From an uncultured Collinsella sp. (GTDB lineage Bacteria; Actinomycetota; Coriobacteriia; Coriobacteriales; Coriobacteriaceae), in contig CAADUO010000050.1 of the NCBI GenBank assembly GCA_900752215.1, positions 1-9,859 of the forward strand: a stretch of DNA of 9,859 bases, given 5' to 3'. The position numbers and the translations under genes were made by a program. The notes beneath the pieces were generated by a model. That model was not told the origin of the DNA and searched no databases. It saw only the letters and a program-made list of their open reading frames with translations. Numbering within the stretch: position 1 is the first letter of the stretch; each line of letters starts with the position of its first letter. Shown piece by piece: positions 1 through 6,224 of this stretch.

Positions 1-47
1 GCCGAGACCTTGAACTGCCTGTCGTATCGCTTTCTTCTTTGGGTCAT
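1..47 (-). CDS. Putative second transposase, N-terminal fragment running off the left edge
   Basis: Reading the minus strand from the ATG at 45-47 gives MTQRRKRYDRQFKVS and then leaves the window. Basic starts of the form RRKxYDRxFK are typical of IS3-type OrfA proteins (HTH_Tnp_1), which bind the element's ends. A Shine-Dalgarno-like AAAGGTG lies about 6 nt upstream of this ATG on the minus strand, which supports a real start. The reading is divergent from the transposase that begins at 113. Only 15 codons are visible, so the family call is an inference. A chance open stretch cannot be excluded. If real, this end of the window is a cluster of two head-to-head insertion sequences. Confidence 0.45.
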   Translation of the reverse strand, partial: MTQRRKRYDRQFKVS

Positions 48-48
48 C

Positions 49-81
49 TTGAACACCTTTCGCTCTTAACTAGGTGTCCAA
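49..81. repeat. Imperfect inverted repeat between two divergent transposase starts
   Basis: TTGAACACCT at 49-58 and AGGTGTCCAA at 72-81 are reverse complements at 9 of 10 positions, with a 13-nt spacer. The repeat lies exactly between the minus-strand start at 47 and the plus-strand start at 113. It may be the abutting terminal repeats of two related elements, or an operator that transposase binds over divergent promoters. The sequence alone does not decide between these. Confidence 0.5.
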
Positions 82-102
82 TTCATCATACCCACTCCAA
101 CT

Positions 103-107
103 GGAGG
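103..107 (+). promoter_or_regulatory. Ribosome binding site that fixes the transposase start
   Basis: GGAGG sits 5 nt before the ATG at 113. The longer reading that starts at GTG 74 has no such site and would put this Shine-Dalgarno inside the coding region, so ATG 113 is preferred. Confidence 0.8.
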
Positions 108-112
108 TTCGC

Positions 113-1330
113 ATGTACAGCAGGGAGAAGGTCGAGCTCTTCCTCCTGGCGACGGAGGACGGCATGGGGCCGACCGACGCCGCGAAGTTCGCGGGGGTCT
201 CGGTGGGCGCGGTCAAGAAGTGGGCGACGGGGCACCTCCCGCACAGCTACACCGGGGCGCGCTGTAGAATCGGGGCGAGGAAACCGCCACGGAAGGAGGC
301 CAGCTTGGGCCCCGACAAGTCGACCTACGCCCCGCCGGCGACCGGCCCGCTCGCCGGGCTCAACGAGGACCAGATAGAGAACCTGCTGCTCAGGGCGGTG
401 TTGGCCGACCTAAAAGCGGAAGGGTGGGACCCGGCTTCGATCTCGAACAGGAGCAAGTGCGAGCTCGGCGAGAGATTGAGGCGGGCGACCGCCCTGCCCC
501 TCCGCTCGATCACAGGTTTCTTGAGGATATCGAAGAGCTCCTATGAGTACTGGAGGCCCCGCGTCGCCGCGCCGCGCGACCGCGACGCCGACATACGCGA
601 CCGCGTGGTGCGCATCTTCCGCGAGGGCTCGGGGTGCTGGGGGTACCGCACCGTCTGGGCGCGCCTGCGCCGCGAGGGCGTCCGGGCCAGCGAGAAGCGC
701 GTGGCCCGCGTGATGCGCGAGGAGGGCCTCGAGGTCGTCTACAACAAGAGGCGCGCCCGGGGCTACAGCTCCTACGCCGGCGAGGTCTCCAAGGCGCCGG
801 AGAACCTCGTGAACAGGAGGTTCCGCGCCGACGAGCCCAACCGGCTGTGGCTCACCGACATCACCGAGTTCAGGCTCCCGGGCGGCGAGAAGGTCTACCT
901 GAGCCCGATCGTCGACTGCTTCGACGGGATGCCCGTCGCCTGGTCGATCGGGCTGCACCCCGACAAGCGCCTCGCGAACTCGAGCCTGCTCAAGGCCTGC
1001 GCGGCGAGGCCGGCGGGGGTGCGCACGACGATCCACTCGGACCGGGGCGGCCACTACCGCTGGCCGGAGTGGATCGGGATCTGCGAGGAGAACGGCCTGG
1101 TCAGGAGCATGTCCGCGAAGGGCTGCAGCCCGGACAACTCGGCCTGCGAGGGCTTCTTCGGGCGCCTCAAGAACGAGTTCTTCCACTACAGGGACTGGGA
1201 GGGCGTGACGGCCGAGGAGTTCATGGGAAGGCTCGAGGCCTACCTCGTGTACTATCGTGAGGAGCGGATCAAGAAGTCCCTCGGGTGGCTGAGCCCGATG
1301 GAGTACCGCAGGAAGCTTGGATACGCCTAG
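113..1330 (+). CDS. IS3-family transposase, single-frame OrfA-OrfB type
   Basis: This is a 405-residue DDE transposase that would cut and join the ends of its own insertion sequence. Residues about 3-45 form a helix-turn-helix (GPTDAAKFAGVSVGAVKKW) that should bind the terminal repeats. Residues about 155-235 match the IS3 OrfB helical region (GCWGYRTVWARLRREG). Residues about 240-400 are the RNase H-like integrase core. The catalytic triad is visible: D249 in WLTDITEF, D310 in IHSDRGGHY and E346 in NSACEGFFGRLKNE. The last two are separated by the 35 residues usual in this family. The C-terminal YYREERIKKSLGWLSPMEYR is also typical. Many IS3 members make this protein by a -1 frameshift between two ORFs. 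Here the frame is continuous and nothing looks broken, so it is probably functional. ATG 113 is chosen over GTG 74 because of the GGAGG upstream. Confidence 0.93.
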   Translation: MYSREKVELFLLATEDGMGPTDAAKFAGVSVGAVKKWATGHLPHSYTGARCRIGARKPPRKEASLGPDKSTYAPPATGPLAGLNEDQIENLLLRAVLADLKAEGWDPASISNRSKCELGERLRRATALPLRSITGFLRISKSSYEYWRPRVAAPRDRDADIRDRVVRIFREGSGCWGYRTVWARLRREGVRASEKRVARVMREEGLEVVYNKRRARGYSSYAGEVSKAPENLVNRRFRADEPNRLWLTDITEFRLPGGEKVYLSPIVDCFDGMPVAWSIGLHPDKRLANSSLLKACAARPAGVRTTIHSDRGGHYRWPEWIGICEENGLVRSMSAKGCSPDNSACEGFFGRLKNEFFHYRDWEGVTAEEFMGRLEAYLVYYREERIKKSLGWLSPMEYRRKLGYA

Positions 1331-1432
1331 GCGCGGTCCAAGAAATCGTCCGCACCCCCAATAGCGGCTTCTGCCCGCCAAACAGTCCTTATTTCACCGT
1401 AACTCATAAGGAAACCTGGGTAGCTAAAGAAT

Positions 1433-1464
1433 CGGCCGCGCGATCGGTGTTGATCGCGGGGCCG
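1433..1464 (-). terminator. Strong hairpin after fmdB, possible bidirectional terminator
   Basis: Arms 1433-1445 and 1452-1464 pair over 13 bp with one mismatch around a 6-nt loop, and the stem is very GC-rich. It begins 8 nt past the fmdB stop codon on the minus strand and is followed there by ATTCTTTAG, a modest U-tract. On the plus strand it is followed by CGTTGTTTC, so it could also stop transcripts leaving the insertion sequence. The spacer 1331-1432 otherwise holds only the proposed right end of the element. Confidence 0.6.
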
Positions 1465-1472
1465 CGTTGTTT

Positions 1473-1709
1473 CTAGTGGTTATGCGGGCAGTTGGCGCAG
1501 CAGCCACTCGTGGCGCTGGTGCTGGAGCCGCCGCTTCGCTGGTCGGTGTTGTAGAAACCGCTGCCCTCAAATTTAATGCCGCTGGCCGAGAACGTCTTGG
1601 CCGCCGGGGCACCGCAGCTGGGGCACACGACCTCGGGAGTCTCGGACATGGGATGCTCAACCTCAAACACGTTGCCGCAGCTCGAGCACTTGTAATCGTA
1701 GCGCGCCAT
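1473..1709 (-). CDS. FmdB-family small zinc-ribbon protein
   Basis: A 78-residue protein with the FmdB/CxxC_CxxC_SSSS (Zn-ribbon_8) signature. It begins MARYDYKCSSCG and has two CxxC knuckles, C8/C11 and C29/C32, that should hold one zinc. The middle is followed by a Ser/Gly/Thr-rich linker (SGGSSTSATSG), then GCCANCPHNH with three more cysteines (70, 71, 74) and two histidines (76, 78). The family is named after a putative regulator of formamidase/amidase expression, but its biochemical role is unsettled and I infer none here. The start is supported by AAGGAAG about 5 nt upstream. It lies 88 nt downstream of the GH13-GH77 gene on the same strand, beyond a hairpin, so it is likely a separate or read-through unit rather than a glycogen gene. 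Confidence 0.88.
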   Translation of the reverse strand: MARYDYKCSSCGNVFEVEHPMSETPEVVCPSCGAPAAKTFSASGIKFEGSGFYNTDQRSGGSSTSATSGCCANCPHNH

Positions 1710-1731
1710 AATACTTCCTTTTCAGCACAAA

Positions 1732-1753
1732 GCGGGCAGATTACTCTGCCCGC
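1732..1753 (-). terminator. Hairpin terminator after the GH13-GH77 gene
   Basis: GCGGGCAGA (1732-1740) and TCTGCCCGC (1745-1753) pair perfectly over 9 bp with a TTAC loop. On the minus strand the stem is followed by TTTGTGCTG. It lies about 45 nt past the stop codon of the upstream fusion gene and just before the fmdB ribosome binding site. The U-tract is short, so partial read-through into fmdB is plausible. Confidence 0.6.
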
Positions 1754-1797
1754 AAAAATTCAAACGTCTGTAACTGTACCCTATATCGGGGGTTTTA

Positions 1798-4700
1798 TCA
1801 CGCTTCGCCCCAGAATCTATGGTTGTTGCGCAGGAGCTGTGCGGTTTTGTTCTCGGCGGCTGCAATGTCCGCCTCGTCAGCCTGCCAGGTCCAGTTGCCC
1901 GTGGCAACGCCCGGAACGTTCATGCGCGCGTCGTCGCCAAGCCCCAGGATATCCTGTAGTGGCATCATCACTAGGGGAGCGTCGCTTGCCAGCGCGTCGC
2001 TCATCAGCTTGGCCGCCACCTCAACACCGCTCGGCTCGTCGCCGCCCGCAAAGGAACGCGTGCACCAACCGGCCAGCGTCGACGTATCGTGCGTTGAGGT
2101 GTACAGGATCTTTCCTGGCGTGGGGTGCACGCCGCAACGGACGTCGTAATCGCTAAACTCCAGCACGTCCATGCCGGGGAAACCGCAGGTCGAAGCCATG
2201 GCGCGAACACCGGGCGTCAAATAGCCCAAGTCCTCAGCGATAAAGTTGAGCGGACCCAGCTCATCGTAGGCAGTCTGGAACAGGTCCTTGCCCGGGCCCG
2301 CCAGCCAGCGGCCGTCGGCGCAAGCCTTGCCCGCGGGGATACTAAAGTAGCTGTGGAAGCCCAGGAAGTGATCCAGGCGCACGCGGTCGTAGAGCGAAAA
2401 CGCGCGACGCAGGCGATCCATCCACCAGCTATAGCCGTTCTGCTTCATGTGGTCCCAGCGGAACGTCGGGTTGCCCCACACCTGGCCTTCGGGCGCAAAG
2501 TTGTCGGGCGGCGCGCCAGAAATTTCGATTGCTTTGCCGGTATCGGACAGCCAGAAGTTCTCAGGTTCGCTCCACGCGTCTGCCGAATCGTCGGACACGT
2601 ACATAGGAATATCGCCGATGACCTCGATGCCTTTCTTGTGCGCATAGTTCATGAGCTCGCACCAAGCCAGGTCAAAGCGGTACTGCATGTAAGCCTGCAG
2701 CTCTGCCTCGTCGTGGAAACGCTTGTCGTCAATCAGATGCTCGTTGTAGCGCGCGACATCTGCCGGCCAATCGTGGCGCGACTCGCCCTCAAAGTTCTTT
2801 TTGACGGCCATATAGACGCAGTATTTCTCGAGCCAATCGGCATTGCGATGTTTAAAGGCGGTGTACAGCGGATCGGCATCCTCGCCTCCGCGGGCCTTCC
2901 AGGTCTCAAAGTCGGCTGCCAGCTCCTCGTGGCTCTCGGGTAGCAGGTCGATATTGCCTGCAAAGGCCGAAGGACCGGCGTAAGGGGAGCGGAAGAAGTC
3001 CGTGGGGTTGACGGGGAGAACCTGCCAGTAGCGCATACCCATGGCGGCCAGATGGTCGATAAAGCGACGCGTGGGTGCGCCGATCGTACCGGGCTTGCCG
3101 TCGTCGGTCGGCACCGATGTGATATGGCACACAACACCCGCACCGTGATCGAGCGGCTCCTGCAGGCGCTGCTCGGCATGGTGATAAATGATCGACGAGC
3201 CCAGCGGATACAGATCGAGTGTGACCGTGCCGTTGTGGATCTCGCACTCGTGACCGCTGATCACGTCACTTGCACATTCGCCGAGCGCCGGAATCGTCAC
3301 GCGGTGTGAATTGCGCAGGCTGCGGTTGATGATGACGGTCGCGGACTCGCCGTCCTTACCGGTGCGCGTATAAGCGAGTACTTCGTCATTGAGCGCAAAG
3401 GCCTTGATTCCACCGTCGATCATAAACGGCAACGCGCGGCGCACAGCAGATGCGTTCTTGACGATCGCAAACGTATCGAAGTCGTGCAGGTTTTCCTTGG
3501 TCGGCATGGTGCGACGATTGCCCGGATCGGTGAGTCCCTCAAGGCCGTACTCGTCGCCATAGTAAATCGAAGGCACACCCGGGAACGTCATCTGCATGAG
3601 CGTCGCGAGCCAAAAACGACTCTTGGCCAGGCCCATGGAGTTCTCGTCCAGGCGCCACTTGCTGCGCTCGCTCTCGGGCAGCTGCGACTCGTCGGGGCCG
3701 CCGCCGAGCACCGAGATGATGCGCGGACGGTCGTGACTCGAGAGCAGATTGAGCGCGCAGGACAGGGCTTCGCGTGGATAGTTCTCACGCAGGGTTTCGA
3801 TATCCTCGGCTGCCTGGTAGGCGTTCTTGTAGCCCATCAAAAAGCCGATGACCATGTCGCGGAAGGGGTAGTCCATGGCGGAGTCGAGCTCAGAGCCCTG
3901 CAGGTAGCGGCGCAAATGACCATAGCTGATCTTGTTGGAGGCGTCTTCCCAGACCTCGCCGAGCAGCAGCGCGTCGGGCTTCTCGGCGAGCACGGCTTTT
4001 TTGATCTCGGCCAGGAAGTCGTCGGAAAGCTCGTCGGCCACATCCAGGCGCCAGCCGTGAGCGCCGGCGCGCAGCCATTTACGAATAACGCCGTCCTTGC
4101 CCAGGAGCCGCTCGCGTACCAACTCGGAGCTCTCATTGATGGCGGGCATATTGCCCACGCCCCACCAACAGTCGTACGAGCCGTCCTCGTGGAAATAAAA
4201 CGCATCGCGCCACGGCGAGTCCTCGCTCTGCCATGCACCGACGCCGGGATAGTTGCCGTAGCGGTTAAAGTAGATCGAGTCGTCGCCCGTATGGTTGAAG
4301 ACGCCGTCCAGGATGATGGAAATGCCCAGCTTCTCGGCTGCCTCGCACAGCTCAGTAAAGTCCTGCTCGGTGCCCAGAATCGGATCGATCTTGGTGTAAT
4401 CGGCGGTGTCGTAGCGGTGGTTGCTTGCGGCTTCGAAAATGGGGTTGAGGTAGATGGCTGTAAAGCCCAGCTCGGCGATGCGAGGCAGGTCTTCTTGGAT
4501 ACCCTTGAGCGAGCCGCCGTAAAAATCCCAGGTCTTGATGGAGCCGTCCTCGGCGCGCTCGTACACAGGCGGCTCGTTCCAGTCCTCGACCATGCGGCGC
4601 TGAATGCCCTTACGCGGTTTTTCGACCTCGGCCAGCGTGCGCTCGCGCCAGTGCTCGTCGCGGGCATAGCGATCCGGGAATATCTGGTAGACCATACCGC

Positions 4701-5094
4701 GCTCGTACCACTCGGGACGAACCTCACGGTGTTTGTAGACGGTGACCTGTAATGACGGCACCTCGGCGTAGTCGTAGGTTACGCCCTCGCCGCCGGTGCG
4801 GCCCTGCGGTGCGCCCAGGCGAACCTCGGGCTGGCCCTCGATATTGCAGATAAAGCTGTACCAGATAAGACAGGGCTCGGCGCACTCCAGCTCGGCGGTA
4901 AAGATGCCGTCGCCCTCGTGCGTCATGGGATACAGAGACTCACCGATCTCATCGACCCAGGTGCGCAGCGTAAGCGTTGCCTGGTTGGGGTCGGCGTCCT
5001 CTAGAATCACCGAAAGCGAGAGGGTCGTTCCTGTGGTCACAGCGCCAAACGGAGTGCGAAACTGCGGCAGACGGCTGTTGTGAATCAATCTCAT
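1798..5094 (-). CDS. malQ: GH13 alpha-amylase / GH77 4-alpha-glucanotransferase fusion
   Basis: A 1098-residue two-enzyme protein with no signal peptide, so cytoplasmic. Residues about 1-125 are a beta-sandwich-like N-terminal domain, as in neopullulanase/cyclomaltodextrinase relatives. Residues about 126-640 are a GH13 barrel: region I DGVFNH (263-268), nucleophile D351 in GWRLDVAD, acid/base E380 in LLGEVWED, and H454-D455 in LSSHDRPR. Residues about 645-1098 are a complete, compact GH77 amylomaltase: YWQVLPVNPT near 689, nucleophile D908 in VRLDHFLGF, acid/base E954 in FIAEDLG, and D1003 in STHDTSTLAGW. All six catalytic residues are intact. The GH13 part should cleave alpha-1,4 (perhaps also 1,6) bonds in maltodextrins or glycogen. 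The GH77 part transfers glucan chains and releases glucose. Exact substrates are not shown by sequence. The ribosome binding site is weak (CTGGACC), but the conserved HNSRLPQFRTPFG right after the ATG supports the start. The gene appears to have its own promoter, behind glgA. Confidence 0.92.
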   Translation of the reverse strand: MRLIHNSRLPQFRTPFGAVTTGTTLSLSVILEDADPNQATLTLRTWVDEIGESLYPMTHEGDGIFTAELECAEPCLIWYSFICNIEGQPEVRLGAPQGRTGGEGVTYDYAEVPSLQVTVYKHREVRPEWYERGMVYQIFPDRYARDEHWRERTLAEVEKPRKGIQRRMVEDWNEPPVYERAEDGSIKTWDFYGGSLKGIQEDLPRIAELGFTAIYLNPIFEAASNHRYDTADYTKIDPILGTEQDFTELCEAAEKLGISIILDGVFNHTGDDSIYFNRYGNYPGVGAWQSEDSPWRDAFYFHEDGSYDCWWGVGNMPAINESSELVRERLLGKDGVIRKWLRAGAHGWRLDVADELSDDFLAEIKKAVLAEKPDALLLGEVWEDASNKISYGHLRRYLQGSELDSAMDYPFRDMVIGFLMGYKNAYQAAEDIETLRENYPREALSCALNLLSSHDRPRIISVLGGGPDESQLPESERSKWRLDENSMGLAKSRFWLATLMQMTFPGVPSIYYGDEYGLEGLTDPGNRRTMPTKENLHDFDTFAIVKNASAVRRALPFMIDGGIKAFALNDEVLAYTRTGKDGESATVIINRSLRNSHRVTIPALGECASDVISGHECEIHNGTVTLDLYPLGSSIIYHHAEQRLQEPLDHGAGVVCHITSVPTDDGKPGTIGAPTRRFIDHLAAMGMRYWQVLPVNPTDFFRSPYAGPSAFAGNIDLLPESHEELAADFETWKARGGEDADPLYTAFKHRNADWLEKYCVYMAVKKNFEGESRHDWPADVARYNEHLIDDKRFHDEAELQAYMQYRFDLAWCELMNYAHKKGIEVIGDIPMYVSDDSADAWSEPENFWLSDTGKAIEISGAPPDNFAPEGQVWGNPTFRWDHMKQNGYSWWMDRLRRAFSLYDRVRLDHFLGFHSYFSIPAGKACADGRWLAGPGKDLFQTAYDELGPLNFIAEDLGYLTPGVRAMASTCGFPGMDVLEFSDYDVRCGVHPTPGKILYTSTHDTSTLAGWCTRSFAGGDEPSGVEVAAKLMSDALASDAPLVMMPLQDILGLGDDARMNVPGVATGNWTWQADEADIAAAENKTAQLLRNNHRFWGEA

Positions 5095-5117
5095 AATACG
5101 GTCCAGTTCAATAGAAT

Positions 5118-5135
5118 CATGGCCTGCGGGCCATG
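5118..5135. promoter_or_regulatory. Perfect 7-bp dyad in the leader of the GH13-GH77 gene
   Basis: CATGGCC (5118-5124) and GGCCATG (5129-5135) are exact reverse complements around TGCG. The dyad lies 24-41 nt upstream of the start codon and would fall in the 5' leader if the proposed -10 at 5156-5161 is right. It could be an operator or an mRNA hairpin that tunes translation. It has no U-tract, so it is not a terminator. Confidence 0.4.
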
Positions 5136-5155
5136 GGCTTTACGCACAAGTTGTA

Positions 5156-5212
5156 AGTATATCTGTTGTACACAGGCTGTATAAACAACATCCGTTTACC
5201 ATCGGCGAACGG
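5156..5212 (-). promoter_or_regulatory. Candidate promoter/operator region of the GH13-GH77 gene
   Basis: On the minus strand TATACT (5156-5161) is a good -10 candidate, giving a leader of about 54 nt. The -35 at the matching distance (TTATAC, 5179-5184) is poor, as expected for a promoter that needs an activator. Overlapping it is TACACAG-G-CTGTATA (5169-5183 on plus), a dyad matching at 6 of 7 pairs. Further upstream are CCGTT (5192-5196) and AACGG (5208-5212), inverted over 11 nt. A near-copy of CCGTTTACCA (5192-5201) recurs as CGTTTTACCA at 5227-5236, 35 nt away. Sugar-responsive regulation is inference; no regulator gene is in the window. Confidence 0.35.
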
Positions 5213-5249
5213 TTGTCCTAGAAAATCGTTTTACCAACTACCTACAGAG

Positions 5250-5276
5250 AAGGGGCGCCCGGTTGGAGCGCCCCTT
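5250..5276 (-). terminator. Hairpin terminator after glgA
   Basis: AAGGGGCGC (5250-5258) and GCGCCCCTT (5268-5276) pair perfectly over 9 bp with a 9-nt loop, 36 nt past the glgA stop. On the minus strand the stem runs into CTCTGTAGG, so the U-tract is poor. The stem's strength and its position between glgA and the next promoter region still favour a transcription end. Confidence 0.55.
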
Positions 5277-5312
5277 ACATAGGGTTTAATGAGGTTTTGG
5301 ATCGTTTGTGGA

Positions 5313-6224
5313 CTAGCGGCGCTTGCGGGTGGCCGTGGCCTTGCGGACGGACGTCTTCTTGGACGGAGCCTTTTTCTCTGCCGGAGCGGCGGGGGAGACC
5401 GGGGTCTCCTTGGCGGGCTCGGGCTTTGCCTCCACCTTCGGGGCAGCCTTAACCTCAGCGGCCTTCGGCGCCGGCTTGGCCTTTACCTCGGCCTTGGGCT
5501 CCTCTTTGGTGGCAGCGGACTTGGGCTCTGTCTTGGTAGCTGCGGCCTTGGTCGTGGTCTTTTTGGCCGTCGTCGTGGTGCGCTTGCGCGTGGTGGTCTT
5601 GGCGGCCGGCTTCGTCTCGACAGCCGCCTCGGTCTTGGGCTCGACGGGGGTTTCCTCGACCTTGACAGCAGACTTTGCGGCGGCCTTCGAGGTCGTCTTC
5701 GCAGCGGCCTTCGTCGCGGCAGCCTTCGTGGTCGTCGACTTCGTTGCCGTGGTCTTCTTGGCTGCCGTTGCCTTCTTGGCGGTCGTGGTCTTGGTCGCGA
5801 TCGCCTTCTTAGCAGCGGTCTTTGCCGGAACCTTGGCGGCCGGCTGGGCCTCAGCGACCTCGGCCTTTACCTCGGGAGCAGCTTCGGCTTCGGCGGCCTT
5901 CTTGGCAGCGGCGGTCGTGCGCTTGCGCGTGGTCGTTGCCTTGGTAGCGGTCGTCTTTGCTGCGGCGGTCTTGGTGGCAGCAGCTTTGGTCGTCGTAGCC
6001 TTCTTGGCGGTCGTCTTGCGGGTCGTGGTCTTCTTAACTGCGGGCTTTGCAGCGGGCTTGACCTCGGCCTCTGCCTCAGGAGCAACCTCAGCCTTCACCT
6101 CAGGCTCGTCCTTTGCGGGCTCAGCCTCAACCGGCTTCTCCTCGGCCTTGGGCTCCTCAGCGGCCACCGGTTCAGCAACAGTCTCAGGCTCGTCGACAAC
6201 AGCCGCCGGCCTCTCAATCTCCGG
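5313..6224 (-). repeat. Low-complexity coding region: the GlgA tail
   Basis: These bases encode GlgA residues about 487-789. By eye the blocks are: acidic with Glu/Pro/Ala (about 497-540); basic Lys/Thr/Ala (541-595); acidic (596-615); basic (616-675); acidic (676-690); basic (691-718); mixed Lys/Glu/Pro (719-765); and basic (768-789). Short units such as AAKK, TTAKK, ATK and TTTRKRTT recur. At DNA level a 17-nt perfect repeat, GTGCGCTTGCGCGTGGT on the plus strand, occurs at 5578-5594 and 5917-5933, and both copies encode TTRKRT. This is the kind of DNA in which copy number changes by slippage or recombination. Confidence 0.85.

Larger units (their letters stand above)
73..1356 (+). mobile_element. 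IS3-family insertion sequence (ends tentative)
   Basis: The element contains one transposase gene (113-1330). Its ends are proposed from an imperfect inverted repeat. The left candidate is 73-92, beginning GGTGTCCAATTC. The right candidate is 1335-1356, which reads GGTGCGGACGATTTC on the minus strand. They share GGTG and, after a 2-nt gap, about half of the remaining positions, so the boundaries are weak. I could not find a convincing 3-4 bp target duplication next to either end. GC content and free use of AGG arginine codons differ from the glycogen genes, which fits a mobile origin. The element points toward fmdB and ends before that gene's terminator, so it does not interrupt a recognisable host gene. 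Confidence 0.45.

Noticed and set aside
410..1381. A 323-codon minus-strand frame opposite the IS3 transposase
   Set aside because: The Pro/Ala/Arg-rich translation is a shadow of the transposase, whose DDE residues and ribosome binding site are on the plus strand.
1387..1411. CCTTAT...ATAAGG inverted repeat in the spacer
   Set aside because: Six base pairs with a 13-nt loop is easily due to chance, and it has no U-tract or link to a gene start.
1285..1476. Small plus-strand frame overlapping the transposase end and the spacer
   Set aside because: No motif or ribosome binding site was seen, and it runs through the proposed element end and the hairpin.
3484..4752. A 422-codon plus-strand frame opposite the GH13 domain
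   Set aside because: The minus strand encodes intact GH13 catalytic regions here. The antisense translation shows no recognisable motif and is explained by codon bias.
5095..5312. Riboswitch, tRNA or small RNA in the 218-nt gap after glgA
   Set aside because: No cloverleaf, T-loop or known riboswitch core was recognised. Simple dyads and one hairpin account for the visible structure.
5313..6224. The GlgA tail as a separate histone-like gene fused by error
   Set aside because: The tail contains no Met codon and no stop separates it from the core. It also lacks a convincing internal ribosome binding site, so it is translated as part of GlgA as the sequence stands. Only a sequencing check could change this.
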